Assembly (NCBI GenBank): GCA_020086605.1
Contig: JACBWW010000047.1
Span: 601,995-665,994 of the forward strand
Length of the DNA: 64,000 nucleotides
Reading direction: 5' to 3'
From: Lanius collurio
Taxonomy: Eukaryota > Chordata > Aves > Passeriformes > Laniidae
The notes under the pieces were generated by a model. That model searched no databases, had not been told where the DNA came from, and saw nothing but the letters and a program-made list of their open reading frames with translations. Positions 13,610-25,978 of the stretch are shown piece after piece. Position 1 is the stretch's first letter. Each line of letters starts with the position of its first letter. The position numbers and the translations under genes were made by a program.

Positions 13610-16600
13610 AGCATTCTTTAAAATACAAAATTCTAGAAAAACTGAGCATGAATTTAGCTACATAGAATTTTTCAGTTAGGTTCAATTTCTTGCATTTAAA
13701 AATTAAAGTCGAAAGTTTTTGTAGAGGAATATCCTGTGAATTAATGTCTCATAAAATACAGTCTTTTCTGCAAAGTATTTGTTCATTTATAGCTTCCTTT
13801 CATTTTTCAATAAAATAACCAGAAGTCTAAAAAAAAATTCACATTCACTTAAAAAATAAATTTAAAAATCAGTCCTTCAGAATAAGATGATTCTCCCCTT
13901 GGGCTTTTCTCATTTTAAAGAGGTAACATTTATTTTCATAACCGTTTAGCAGGCCAAACATTTCACTGAAGTTGTACTGTTCTAGGACAAGTTCCATCTA
14001 CTATTCCCTAGTGAAAGGCAATCAATCACCTGCAAAGCACCTAACAGCAGAGGCAGTGACCAACTGCACCCATGGATGTCTGGGGGAATGTGTACAGTGG
14101 GTTCTGGCCAGCCTGTTATAAAGGAACTTCTATTAAGAAGTTTGGTGGGATTCCTAGTGAGCCACTGCAGTTCTAACCAAGCAGGAAAAGCACGCTCAGA
14201 AGCACAGAACTGCCTTCTCATTATAGAAAACTAATGAGAACATACTAATTGAGTAAATTAATGAATGAACAGGCAAGACAGTTTCCAGTGCTCCATTTTC
14301 AATTCCTCTTATAATGGATGTAATTCTATTAAACTTAATTTGAGCTGAAAATGTACCTGGATTGCTTCAGACCTTCGCCATATCTCTCTCTTACAAATGC
14401 CTGAGCTCAGAATGATGGTCATTTTAGAATGCTCATCTTCTCTTCACAGAATCAACAACCACTTTTTCCCCTCAAAACACTGATCCAGCTTTCATGACAA
14501 TTGTACAAGCAACATAAAATAAAAAAAAAAAAAAGCCACAGGACTGTGCTTTTGGTGTTTTGGAGTTTTAAAATAAGAGCACAATATTTGCCTTTTTCAG
14601 CTCCCAGCTCCTTGAAAAATGGTGCTTTACTAGAAGACATGGGGGAATACTGGAGGTACAGCAGCAAACTGGCAGAGCCCCAGTGATGCCTTCTGTTAGT
14701 GACCACACACAATTCCCAGTGCCTTCAGGAGCCTGTGCCAGAGGAGAAACTTAAATGAAATAATTTTCATTTTAAACAAAGATCAGGATGGAGAACCTCA
14801 AGCAACTACATTAAATGTTAATAACATGTTTGAGAATGGAGCTTTTATTCTGGAAAATATTCACCAACTAGCACACCTCTCCTGAGGAAATGAGTATCCT
14901 CAGCTTGCAAAGGAGTAAGTGGAAACTGGAGGTACTTCACAGCAATTATCACAAAGGACCAAAAATGCTGGATTACACCTGTAGAATTTAATTTACCTTA
15001 GCTGTGGCTACAAAAGTTATGCAAATTAAGAGGCTTTTTTAACACTTGAAAGAGTTGATCAGAAAACTTATATCAAAGACAGGCATGCCTATCAGACTAT
15101 ATCCTTACCTCTGCTGTTAAAAAAATGTGCATTTTTATCATTCAGAGTGATGAAACCACAAGTCTTAAAGGAAAGACTCTGCTCAGATCTATTCTAAATC
15201 AGTAAAAAAACTCACACCACCATTCGTGGATTTCAAGTGGCAATGGAGACAAAAGCTTCTGGACCTTCCACCATTTAACAAGAAAGCATTCACATAACTC
15301 TGGTATTACACAGTAGTACAATGGGGGGTTTAGGCCCCAGGATTCTTACTCTGTGGTAACTTAATATTGTTTTATATTTTAGAGACTAAACAGACTGAAT
15401 GTAGAAATATTTTTAATCATGAAAATAGGATAAAAATCACTTTCAGCCTACAGTAAGAACCAATAAGAATTTTACAGATTTGATGCATTTTAGCTTACTG
15501 AATATCAATCCTGAAGCTCTGTGAACTATAAAAAAACAACAGGAAAGACTGTTAAACCTTTATGCAGATAAAGTTCTCAATGTATTTAAATTAGAATGTT
15601 TAAGCTCATTTAGCAGGCTGTGCATTTTACAGCACAGATCACACTTTGGTTGCTAATGCTGTTGAGGAGATCCATTTCTGTTTATTATGGAAACACTTCA
15701 GTTAGGTGGCTTAAAGGTTAGTGTACATCCACAGTTTGTTCCAGGAGAGACTGCAGCTTAGGCAGCAACTCCAATACACAGAGCCAGGTATGCACTGGAA
15801 CAGCACAAGTCAATAATGTCTACTTTGTGGAACTATGGTAATATTGGAAAAAATACCAGACAAACAAAAAAAAATAACTAGAAACAGCATCTACAAAGAA
15901 TGTAACATTAAGTGATGCAGAGATGGAACATCTTGTGAAAAGGTGGCACAGAAAGTATCTCTCAAAAATCCTACTGAGGCCAATTTCACTGCACTAGACT
16001 TAGTCTCATCACAGACAGATTTCCAGTGGTCAAAACTGTCTCCATCAGTTTGTGCTATCATGCTTCTGGCAGCCTGAATTGACCATTCTCTCTACAAGAG
16101 TAATTAGGTTCAGAGAAGCAGTGCAATTCTGGAACAAATGAACCCATCAGTCCCACTTAGTGAGCACTGGTTAAATTCAGTGCACTGGTTGAATTTAGTG
16201 CATGTGAAGTGATTCCTTGAGAAGTCAAGTAAAGCCCATGTGCCACTCCAGGTACTGGCTATGCTCCTTTCCTAGTGGGGGCATAAAGGCTGTCCTTTGG
16301 ACAGTTCCAAACCACACATGCAGCAGGGACATTTGCATCCTTGATTAAACACAACACCCAGGAAAATCACAACCCAGAGAAGTTACTGATGCTCTCAGCA
16401 CCAATTGACCTGCTGATCCACCCCTTTTGAGCCACATTATTTGCTAATGCACACACAGCCCACAGGCCCTTGCATGCCAGCCTAGAGCTCTTTCCAGCTC
16501 CCTCCTATGAAATAGCCTGAACAGCACAAAGAAACCCACAAAGAAGAATCTCTGGAGAGGATTTCCTTCTACAAGAATTCCTCATAAATAGAAATTTTCG

Positions 16601-17030
16601 CTCCTTCAGAATTGATGCTATTTCAGTTGTACAAAATCAAAGACTTTCACAAATGATAAGTGGTAACTTGTCCAAGATAATGTGTAAGCATTGGACTGTA
16701 AACACATCGAGTTACATGATGAATATAGTACTTCAAATTTTCCAGTCTGTTTCTACCAGCAAAGGTAGAAACAGGAAACTGTATGCTTAAGAATAATGCA
16801 TTTTATCTTCTAGCAGGTCACTGTGGAACCAGATCTACATTAATTAGAATCATGCTTTTACTTAGTTCACTGCATGGAGAAAAGCAAAGAGGAATCCAAG
16901 GCAACTCTCTGCAGTCTTACCTCAGCTTTATCTGTAGGTTAATTCTGTAGTGTGCCAGAAAGCGTCAGAAAAATAAATATGAAGTGACAAAATTGCAAGA
17001 AACACACAGAAATATTACAACATAATTCTA

Positions 17031-17038
17031 ACTTACCT
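17031..17038 (-). promoter_or_regulatory. HECW2: Splice donor after HECW2 first coding exon
   Basis: On the minus strand the sequence reads AG|GTAAGT, an almost perfect vertebrate U1 site. The last exon base is at 17037 and the GT is at 17036-17035. It falls exactly where similarity to HECW2 ends (after ...GLYHI), and it leaves a G as the first base of the next codon, as expected for the Asp that follows in the family. Confidence 0.93.
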
Positions 17039-17328
17039 ATGTGATAAAGTCCTATCCAGTCAGTTGGATCTACTTCTTCCTTAATATCCCAGAAAATGAT
17101 GAGGTTCTGAGACTGTCCCAAGGTGTATTCATACATGCTGGCTGTCAAACTAGACCTGCTATCCGAGGTCACTAAGTCAGTGTCACTGTTGGCACGCTGC
17201 AAGTTCATGTTCTCAGGCATGGTGCCCTGAGAGGCCAAGCTCTGCAGGTTCTCGGGGCTCAGCGTGTACCGCAGCTGAGGGTTGCGGCGGCGCACGAAGA
17301 GCAGGTGCTCTCGGGCTGAGCTGGCCAT
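17037..17328 (-). CDS. HECW2: HECW2 first coding exon (N-terminus of HECT, C2 and WW domain E3 ubiquitin ligase 2)
   Basis: The minus strand encodes 97 complete codons starting [18 protein letters not shown] and ending in DWIGLYHI, followed by one base (G) of a split codon. From family knowledge this matches the N-terminus of HECW2 (NEDL2), including the [13 protein letters not shown] and [14 protein letters not shown] stretches. The paralogue HECW1 has a different start and differs through this part. The segment covers the leader and the start of the HECW N-terminal domain; the C2, WW and HECT domains must lie on later exons beyond the left edge. HECW2 is a cytoplasmic ligase of the NEDD4 family that attaches ubiquitin to substrates such as p73. 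The start is well supported: an in-frame TGA lies 24 nt upstream (17352-17350), no earlier ATG occurs in the exon, and the context has G at -3 and +4. The frame stays open past the donor into the intron (to about 16939), but that extension is not conserved protein. The next codon should be GAT/GAC (Asp), giving a phase-1 intron. Confidence 0.95.
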
Positions 17329-17377
17329 CTCTTCTCCACTCTTGTCAATTCACGTAAAAAAGTTGTTGTTCAGAGAT
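17329..17377 (-). other. HECW2: HECW2 5' UTR part of the first coding exon
   Basis: These 49 nt lie between the predicted splice acceptor and the start codon. They contain no ATG, and they carry a stop codon in frame with the HECW2 start, so the reading frame cannot extend upstream. The left end of this piece rests on the acceptor call at 17378-17379. If that acceptor were wrong, the UTR would simply be longer. Confidence 0.75.
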
Positions 17378-17400
17378 CTATAATAAAGATGGAAGAAAGA
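17378..17400 (-). promoter_or_regulatory. HECW2: Splice acceptor before HECW2 first coding exon
   Basis: On the minus strand a pyrimidine-rich stretch (TCTTTCTTCC, then ATCTTTATTATAG) ends in AG at 17379-17378, only 49 nt before the start codon. This indicates that the start codon lies in an internal exon and that at least one non-coding 5' exon lies upstream. Transcript data would settle it, but no competing AG with a comparable tract lies between it and the ATG. Confidence 0.78.
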
Positions 17401-18117
17401 AAGTTTTTGAGACAAGAGGTGACTCGGTCAGTTATTAAATGGAGAAGAATTAGCGCAAAAATGTTCCCACAGAAGCCTAAGACAGACTGAACACAATCTC
17501 TTTCTTCATTGCTCTACCACTGCAAAGAACTGAGTGTCTGTACATTTAAAAAACCCCATGATTCACTTACAACAAAATTCACAGTTAGCCATACACCACA
17601 AAATAACATTTATAAGCCAGAAAACAAATCATCCAAAACAATCTATGAAGCAAGAACAGCCATAGTAACAAAGCTAATTTAAGTTTGGCCTTAAGAGTGA
17701 AGTAGCCTTAAGAGCAAAGACATAATGAACTCATATTCCACCATAAAAATCACAGCAGTGCATGATGGATATGGTAGTATCAACAATACTCTCTATGCCC
17801 TGTTTGATCAGCATGAGTAAAGTGATGCAGATAATAGTAAGGTTGGACATATTTCAGCAGAAATATGGTATCCCAGATTTATGCTACTATAGAAACATCT
17901 TGTAAAGGATTTCATCTTATAAGGTAAAAACATAGCTTCTGAGGTCCTCTATACTGTACAAAAACATGTCAAACCATTGACTGAGGTACTTTAGACTACA
18001 GATATATATTCAACTAGTCAGTTCATTGTGAAGTCAAATTTTTTTGTCCTTTTCCATCCATTAGAAAACCATAAACATTAGAAAATTATCAATTCAATAG
18101 TCTTCCTCCAGCCTTGA

Positions 18118-18142
18118 GGAGACACTTCCTTGAAGTGTCTTC
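18118..18142. other. Short perfect hairpin
   Basis: AGACACTTC and GAAGTGTCT flank a CTT loop. The stem is 9 perfect pairs, extended to 11 by one G-T wobble and one G-C pair. It lies in intron about 0.7 kb upstream of the HECW2 coding exon. A stem this short can easily arise by chance. Confidence 0.6.
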
Positions 18143-20754
18143 CCTGAAATGGTTGTGCTAATATCATCACACCATACATTCACAAGCAGAACTTGCATTT
18201 CATTAACCACAGATTCTAAAAGTATTGTCATTTGAAAATAAGCCCTCACATTATTCACAACTTGAGATAAATCAACTCACAACTCATCTTCAATTTTCTT
18301 TTCAGTAGTATTTCAGTGTATGGGCTACTCAAGTGTACCAAAAATATTTCTGCTATACTTCAGCTTTTCTTAAATGGAAGATGTTTTGAAACACTAAGAA
18401 CTAACAAAGGAGAAAAATAAAGTTCAACTTATCCAGTTGTGTGCAGTTCATCACACACTGTATGTGATTGAGCATCAAATAATGCAGAAAAGGAAGGAAA
18501 CAAAAATTCAATTCAACAGTTCTACATACACAAAAATGACATAGAAACTATCACATTTACTTCACAAAGTACATGACAAAGTCTTTCCTGGCATGAGGAA
18601 TATTTTGGCTCCATACACATTTTATTTCTGGTGCTGGACGTCAGCAGGGTTCATTACCTCCTCTCTGCCATGTTCCTGCACACTCTGCCTCTGACATCAG
18701 GGTCAGTGACAAAAGGGAAACTTTGGTTAAAAGGGCCTTTTTAAATGAGAGTCAGGTAAGTTAGTACCTTGTTTCTCTATGCAAAGTTTTATTCACTAGA
18801 TCTGAAAATCCCAGAGAGCTTTGAGACCAGAAAGGTTGGTAAGAAACAGTCACCACCTTCCCTACAAGCCAGTTGCACACACGGGGATCAGCCCTGTGAT
18901 CTGAGGAGAGACACACACTACATTTAAGTGTTAAATGTCACAGTGACAGACTTGTACCCCCAAGTCAGGAGGTCCCAATTTTCTCCTGAGCCTGCCACCA
19001 CAGCAAGCAGCTCATGCACCTGCCTGGGAACCACGGCCCTCAGCACCAGGAGATCAGGCAACATTAAATAACAGATTGACAGAGAGCTATTAAGTTTATT
19101 TTCTTCTGCCCCACAGCCACAGATTTATGTATTTTTGAACTGCTGTATGCTGTGTTTTTATGGCAGTAAAATCACTGCAAAATAAGTGTCATGCAGGCAT
19201 ACTTCAAGTTAAAGACAAAGTTTTAAGAGGAGAGGTGAAGAAATTTCCTTCAGCTGCAGCCTTACACTGTACCCGGGGCAGCACTGGCATTTGTGGAACA
19301 TATTGAAAATTTATATGTGGCAGATGGACAAACTCATCCATGGTTAAGGATACATGAGAATTAACTTGTACTAGCTAGGACTATGCCACAGTTTGAGAGA
19401 TGAAAATAGCCTGAGAAAAATATTAACTCCATTGCAACTGTCCATTTTCTTAAGTCCTAATCGCTATCGTTCTGGTGAAACACATTAGTTTCTGAAAGTA
19501 AAGTAAACCACAAATCTAAATGCTGGGTAATTTGTCTGATCCTATTCATAATTCCAAGTGTGATCCAAACAAATCACATAAAGCAACTGAAATCAATATG
19601 CAGCCAGTAAGTTAAACTCACATGTAAATGAGCTTCTACTGCAGGGAAAAAATACCTCCAAAAATTCAGGACTCATAAGCTTTTAGAGCATCATCTAAAT
19701 TCAGTAAAAGAGGTTGCAAAAGGGGCCTCATGTCAGATAGTACTCTGCTATGTAGTATCTCAGTGAGATTAATTAAGGATGTTTGTAAAGGGAGAAATAC
19801 GACACATATTGTAAAAGGGAAAAAGATGATTGCCATAAAACCCAAACCATAAGAAGTCATAGTGGCAAAAAGAGCCACTACTTCAATTATTTGCAATCCA
19901 GAAAAGAGATGAAAACCTTACACAGTGCCTTCCTGCCTACACAACAAATTAGTTCATTGGGTTAACAATTCCTGATGTCTGTCACTAATAACATAACTAA
20001 CAGAACACTAACACATACATCCTACCATAGACTGAAAAAAGAATTATTCTCCCACCTGCTAAGCACGACTGAAGCAGCATTTGCACTCAGATCATGCTGT
20101 AAAGACAATGCCCAGGATTAGCTGTGTGCACCCGCCTTGCCATGAAGGTTTGGCTCATCAAGCTCAAGGCAATCAGAGCAGTGCTATCACTGACTATCAC
20201 ACCAAGCTGGCCAAGTGTTTCATGAAGGCAAACTGAAAATTTCAACCTGAATCAAAAGCATAGGGAAATAAAGGCATTCAGGAAATCAGGAGATACTAAC
20301 TTTAGCAAACTATTGCGGTTGAAAAGTGAAACCTGTACCAAAGCTGCTTATCCATATCACAGTATTTTCTTCAGTACTTGACAAGAAGTTTAGAAAGAAA
20401 CAGAACTGATTTCCTCTGAATCTCTAAGTGGCCCAAGTTCAGGATCATTTATATCTAAATATACTCCCCAATTACTAATCACAGAGGGACTAGAACTGGG
20501 AAATGGTTCCACTTAAAAAATCCTATTGCCCAACCTTCACTAAAGGAGATTGAAAAGTAACATCAGACCATTTCATACAGTCAAATATTCAGTAGTTTAA
20601 AAAATACGTGAATCGAAGTCCAAGAGTTCCAGCACAGGAATAACAAAAAAAATCCTATCCCAACACGCAAAAGAAACCAGCGTTCACATGCTGCCCTGTT
20701 TATCTTACTGCTAACAGTGATTCATTTCTTGTTTATGTAGTGCTCTTTGATGTG

Positions 20755-21790
20755 GCTAACGGGTGCCGCTCGCAGGCCCTTCCCCCAGCACTCCCAGTAT
20801 AGCGGCTCCGAGGGCTGAGCTCTGCCGGCCGGCTCAGGCACTACTGGGGCACCGCTCAGTGACCCATTGCACCGGGAGAGCGCTCACTGACCCACCGCAC
20901 CGGGCACCGCTCACTGACCCACCGCACCGCTCAGTGACCCACCACACCGGGGCACCGCTCAGTGACCCACCGCACCGGGGCAGCGCTCAGTGACCCACCG
21001 CACCGGGCACCGCTCACTGACCCACCGCACCGGGGCACTGCTCACTGACCCACCGCACCGGGCACCGCTCAGTGACCCACTGCACCGGGGCAGCGCTCAC
21101 TGACCCACCGCACCGGGGCACCGCTCACTGACCCACTGCACCGCTCAGTGACCCACCGCACTGGGCACCGCTCACTGACCCACGGCACCGCTCAGTGACC
21201 CATTGCACCGGGGCAGCGCTCAGTGACCCACTGCACTGGGGCAGCGCTCACTGACCCACCGCACCGGGGCAGCGCTCAGTGACCCATTGCACCGGGGCAG
21301 CGCTCACTGACCCACCGGTACTAAGCNCAGCGCTCACTGACCCACCGCTCCGGGGCAGCGCTCACTGACCCACCGCACCGGGGCACCGCTCACTGACCCA
21401 CTGCACCGCTCAGTGACCCACCGCACCGGGGCAGCGCTCACTGACCCACCGCACCGGGGCACCGCTCACTGACCCACCGCACCGGGACAGCGCTCACTGA
21501 CCCACCGCACCGGGATAGCGCTCACTGACCCACCGCACCGGGCACCGCTCAGTGACCCATTGCACCGGGATAGCGCTCTGACCCACCGCACCGGGGCACC
21601 GCTCAGTGACCCGCCGCACCGGGACAGCGCTCATGAACCCGCCGCACCGCGGCACTGCCTTCGGGCCCCGCGCTGCAGCATCGCGGAGGAGCGAGCCGAG
21701 GCGTGAGCACTGCCCGGCGAGGTTCCCTGCCCTTGGGGAGTCCTCTGCTGTCTCTGCTGCTGGGCGACAGACGGCCAAGGACTGTCCTTC
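20755..21790. other. CpG-island-like block built around the 28-bp minisatellite
   Basis: CpG dinucleotides are frequent across the array and both short flanks, while the surrounding intron is CpG-poor. It lies about 3.5 kb upstream of the HECW2 coding exon in transcript orientation. It could act as a regulatory or alternative promoter element, but no clear core promoter or first-exon donor was recognised on the minus strand, so this is only a possibility. Confidence 0.5.
20845..21655. repeat. CpG-rich minisatellite, ~28-bp unit, about 30 units
   Basis: The unit core is GCTCACTGACCCACCGCACC, followed by GGGGCAGC or GGGGCACC. Units are mostly 27-28 bp, with some shortened to about 19 bp by loss of the GGGGC part. 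Two features vary from unit to unit: CACTGA against CAGTGA, and CAC-CGC against CAG-CGC. I counted about 30 occurrences of the GACCCA/GACCCG core. Flanks on both sides (20755-20844 and 21656-21790) are also rich in CpG, so the whole block looks like a CpG island. One unit near 21318-21329 is disturbed and contains the only N noticed in the window. Open frames through the array (20763-20993 +, 21494-21820 -) are repeat by-products. Confidence 0.95.
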
Positions 21791-21814
21791 CCAGCTGACA
21801 CCCAAACGTCCCCC

Positions 21815-22170
21815 ATTCATGGGATCACTGAATCATTTAGGTTGAAAAAGACCTTTAACAACATCCAGCCCAACCATTAACCAAACACTCAGAGGTTCAC
21901 CACCATCGATATCTGACAACTCCTTTGCTTAAGAAATTTTCCCTAATATTCAATCTAAACCTCCCCAGGGGCAGCTTGAGGCCTTTTCCTCTGGACCTTT
22001 TGCTTGTTACCTGGGAGAACAGACTGACACCCAACTACTTTGAGGTAGTTGTAGAAAGCCATAAGGTTCCCCTGAGCCTCTTCTTCTCCAGGCTAAACAC
22101 CCCCAGCTCCTTCAGCCGCTTCTCACAGGACCTTCACCAACTCCCTTGTTCTCCTTTGGACACACTCAGA
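21815..22170 (-). mobile_element. CR1 LINE, 3' end fragment
   Basis: Read on the minus strand this is the common avian CR1 3' region: GGAGAAGAAGAGGCTCAGGG, then the AATTTCTTAAGC and GTTAATGGTTGGGCTGGATG blocks, ending in AAGGTCTTTTTCAACC and AATGATTCAGTGATCCC. The 5' side is truncated near 22170, as is normal for CR1. The open frame at 21925-22215 (+) is antisense CR1 and not a gene. Confidence 0.93.
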
Positions 22171-25100
22171 TCATGCTTGGTGTATCTCTCAAATGCCACT
22201 CCCATGCTGAAATAAGCAATCCCCATAATTATACAGGCTGAAGAACACATTAAGAATACAAAGAACAGAAAACATGCTGGTTTTCCAATTACACACTGTG
22301 TGACACTGCTTTGTTCAGTACAAAGATTCCTAAATGCTGCAATAGAAGGTTCAAACTGACCATCTGTCTGAGCTCAAAGTGGCTGAGAAAATGCTTTTTG
22401 AATAAATTCATAATTTGGGAATCCTTCTCCGCATAGAACCCAAAAATAGCATATTTTCTGGGAGAAGGTAGGACTCCAGTCCCTACACTGGCTTCAAACT
22501 CTGTCAAGAGCAGAATAGTCAGAATTCACTGTCGGCTGCAAAACCTGCCTATGCAGCTGGGTGATGGATAACCATCATTGACTCATGTGCTTCACCACTC
22601 TGTGCTTACCCTGCTCTAGCACATAAAGAGCTGTTATCTCCTCTAGAGCCGCTGTGCACCTCTGCCAGCAGCACAGATGGGCCCCTCCCAGTAAAACTCA
22701 CCAGCCACTTACTCAACTTCATCATCAGGAACTGATTTGGCCTGAGACAAAAGGATTAACTGGATAGCTCTTTAACTCAATAGCTTTCTTTCAGGCCTGT
22801 AGTCTACTATTTCAGGTAGAAGATTTGGTCTATGAAAAATAAAAACTAAATAGAATAAAAACACTCACAATAAAATAATAAAATCTGATAAAGCTGGCAT
22901 CCTTTCTCTTCAGACAAAATAGAGAGAAAAGCTTCATCTTACTGCCCAGTTGTCCTTTCCTTGTTACTCTGCTGAGATGCTTCCAAGAACTTCTACTCAT
23001 CAAGTTTTCTGCAATCCACTTAATGGAATTTCTCTCAGAAGGTGTTTCCCTGATTAGTAGGATTTTTCTCCATTAGCTAACATTCTATCAGATCCAAGTC
23101 AAGCTTGGATGCTTCCTATTCAATCACCAAGATAAAGATGAATATAAAAGCTGTCACAGTATTCAAGAGCCAAGAAAAATCAGTTCTTTGGGATATCTAT
23201 TTTTCTCCACTGATTAACAAGTAGAGGGTAATAAAGCCTTTTCACTTACATAACCATGGCTATATCCTAAGTCTTTAGGATGATTTAGTTCATTAATTAA
23301 TAATCTCATATCATGTAGTGGAAATTTAATTTTATTCCAGTAGATCATGAAAATCAATATTTAAAAAATATAACTACCATCATATTACGTAACTGACCAG
23401 TTCTGAGCATCAACAGCAGGCAGAAAGTGATGAGATTCTTTAGCTAAAATAGTCATAACTGTTCAATATTGCTACCTAGAAGGCCCGAGTGCTCATTAAG
23501 TCTGCATGTTTTAAATAATTATTTATGCAGGAGGATGATAAAACAAGTCCAGCTATAGCTATCTTGGAGACAAAAAGTGATCATTCCAAACCTAGAGAAT
23601 TTGTGATCTAATGAAAACCAAAAGAGAGATGTCATAAACTTGAAAAATCAAATCATTACACTCTGATACCATTTTTCCTTTTAATTACAAGGATACTGAG
23701 GATATATCAGAAAGATTAAAAGGGAAAGAAGAGGTCTCTCTTTTTTCCCCTCAGTTATTCTATTTTGCACATTTGTCAGTAAATTTGTATTCACTATTTT
23801 TCCTGAACAGCCAGCTCTGGATATTACTTTTATTTGGGGAGCTCTTGAAAGATATTAAAAATTATTGGAAGCTACCACCATAACTGACACAGGACTTAAA
23901 TACAGCTGAAATACTTAAATGTTCTTTAACCTCTCTCTTTTACAAATGGAATAAAAGTAAAAGTTGCATTAATTAATCTTTAAATTAATTGGATAGTAAC
24001 TGTCTTGAAACATAAATCGTTCTTTCCAGAAGCACAGAGACAAGTTAAATTCAGAAACATTATTTTTCTGCTGATCTCCTTACTTCCTTCTTCAACAAAC
24101 GTTCCAGAGACTTTCCAAGTCCCCCAGTTACTTTATAATTACCGGACAATTACTGGATACTCTTAGAAGCAGCTTAGCCTGAAGCAATGATGATGAAAGA
24201 ACTTAATAAACTTGCCAGGTTCCAGAAACAAACCTATATATGCATGATCTTTTAACCAGGTTTCCATTTTAATCAAGAAAATTGCAAGAAGGTCAACTTA
24301 AGCATCTTGAAAGACACAGCACTTTGTAGCTCTTCTCCCAAAAGAGATGTTTTCCATTCCAACTGTCTCCACAGGAGTGCCAGACTCAATGACATGCCTG
24401 ACGCTGGGCTGGCTGTGCTAGGTAGCTGGCCTCCCCACGGGAAGAGGCAGAGGTCCTCCAAAAAATCATTCAGAGGACCAAAACCACTCCCTCTCTTGAT
24501 CTGTGGAGGAAGCTGCAGTAAGTCAAGACTGAGCAAAAGAAGACAGAATTTTGTAGATATGTCCTTTTCCCTCATTGCCCTGCTCTGAGCCATGCAGGGA
24601 GTAAACTGCACTGAGAAAACTCTGCCTTCAGTCTGCTCATTCCTCCTCTGAACTCACTGCTGGGAAATCACAGCTAGCAACTTCTGGAAACTGGACTCAT
24701 ATGTTTTAAAGTAAAGCTAAAAATTACTGCACTGAAATTTGACGTGGATGTTGCTGTACAGGAGAGGGAGGAAAAAAGGAAAGAATGCACGCATGCATCT
24801 CCAGTCTGCTTTGGACTCAAAGCTGGTGACTCAGCTCAGATGTTAAACATCAGCTCAAATTACAAAACCACCATATAATTTACACTGGCTGAAAATCTAT
24901 CCTAAGGGAAAAAGCATATAGTTCAGCATAAATATATACTTTAAGAAAACAGTCCATGCATTATCTGACCAGAGAATAGCTCAGTTAATTCAGAGTGCAA
25001 CACAATATCTATTTTCAATAGATTTTCATATAGTTCATTTGTAAAGTGAGTCCCATACACTTTTGTATCTACCTGGAAACAAATGTCACTCTCCTATGAC

Positions 25101-25978
25101 CTTAGCTGCTTGAGTAAGGCTTCCATCTTCTACCCAACAACAGCAACTTCCTGACACCAGGCAAAAGTTACTGCTCAACCCTGTTATCACGGCCAGCAGC
25201 CTGAAGGGTTGTGTATATTTCTGACAGGTCCACACAGCCCGCCCAAGCAGCCCACCAGGCACTGGGCTTTCAGTACAATTTACTGCATTAATTATCAGGC
25301 AAAAGCTTCAGCATGGAGCAAGAGGTACACAGCACACCAGCCACTGGTCAAAAGAGTGAAAGTCCTAAGGATGGCCCCAAGAGTAATGCCCACCCATACT
25401 CATATGCACAGCCCGGCATCCTACAGTTATACCAGTTTTAGAGGGTACTTACTGACATACTTTGTTGTCAATGAAGACAAATGTCCCATGTCCCTGCAAT
25501 GCTGTCCTCACAGCTCAGGTGGAGTAAGAAAGCCCTAAAACATTTCAAGCTAACTCAGCCACATTAACTAAAGAGATGAACACTGAAAGCCTGGATAACC
25601 CGTGCAAAATTGTATGGAAGGGATAACAGAGGGTTCATCTAATCCCTTCTGCTGCAGCTGCCAGGCTGTGAGATCCATCTGGCCTGCAGATGTAACTTAG
25701 TATTGCTCTGCAGACATATAGGAGGAAGTCCATTGCCTAAAACTCATCCCTGCCCTTCACTGAATAATGCAAGAACGACACATAAATTTAAGTTAAACAC
25801 AGCACATAGGCTCCTATCTTCTAGACTACTCACCTAAGAAACAAAATGTGACTGGAAACTGCAGAGGAATTTCACAGCCAACAGGCCATGTCCCTTATGT
25901 ATTATATGCCCTCCCCCTTACCCTCCTCCTGGTGTGGCAACTACTTTAACCAAGTTCATTTATTTCAGTAATCTTACC

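Larger units (their letters stand above)
1..17036 (-). other. HECW2: HECW2 intron after the first coding exon (partial)
   Basis: This AT-rich intronic DNA continues past the left edge. I looked on the minus strand for the next HECW2 exon (protein beginning DEN..., with an NFWD motif) and did not recognise it, consistent with the very long introns of this gene. Short open frames here (for example 1229-1606, 4096-4401, 9638-10069) show no family resemblance and no splice or start context. Contents other than plain intron are listed separately: the A-tract near 1.5 kb, the 100-bp direct repeat pair, the GC-rich islands at 8.1-8.8 and 9.8-10.1 kb, and the TA microsatellite at 13.6 kb. The stretches 1-7100, 10.1-13.5 and 13.6-17.0 kb otherwise hold nothing I can identify. 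Confidence 0.85.

Noticed and set aside
16939..17036. Extension of the HECW2 reading frame past the donor
   Set aside because: Residues after GLYHI no longer resemble HECW2 and a near-perfect GTAAGT donor lies at the boundary, so this is intron read-through.
19666..19896. 76-codon minus-strand ORF with a hydrophobic stretch followed by SLINLTEILHS
   Set aside because: It looks superficially like a membrane protein, but there are no plausible splice sites, no recognised family and AT-rich intron composition; chance is the better explanation.
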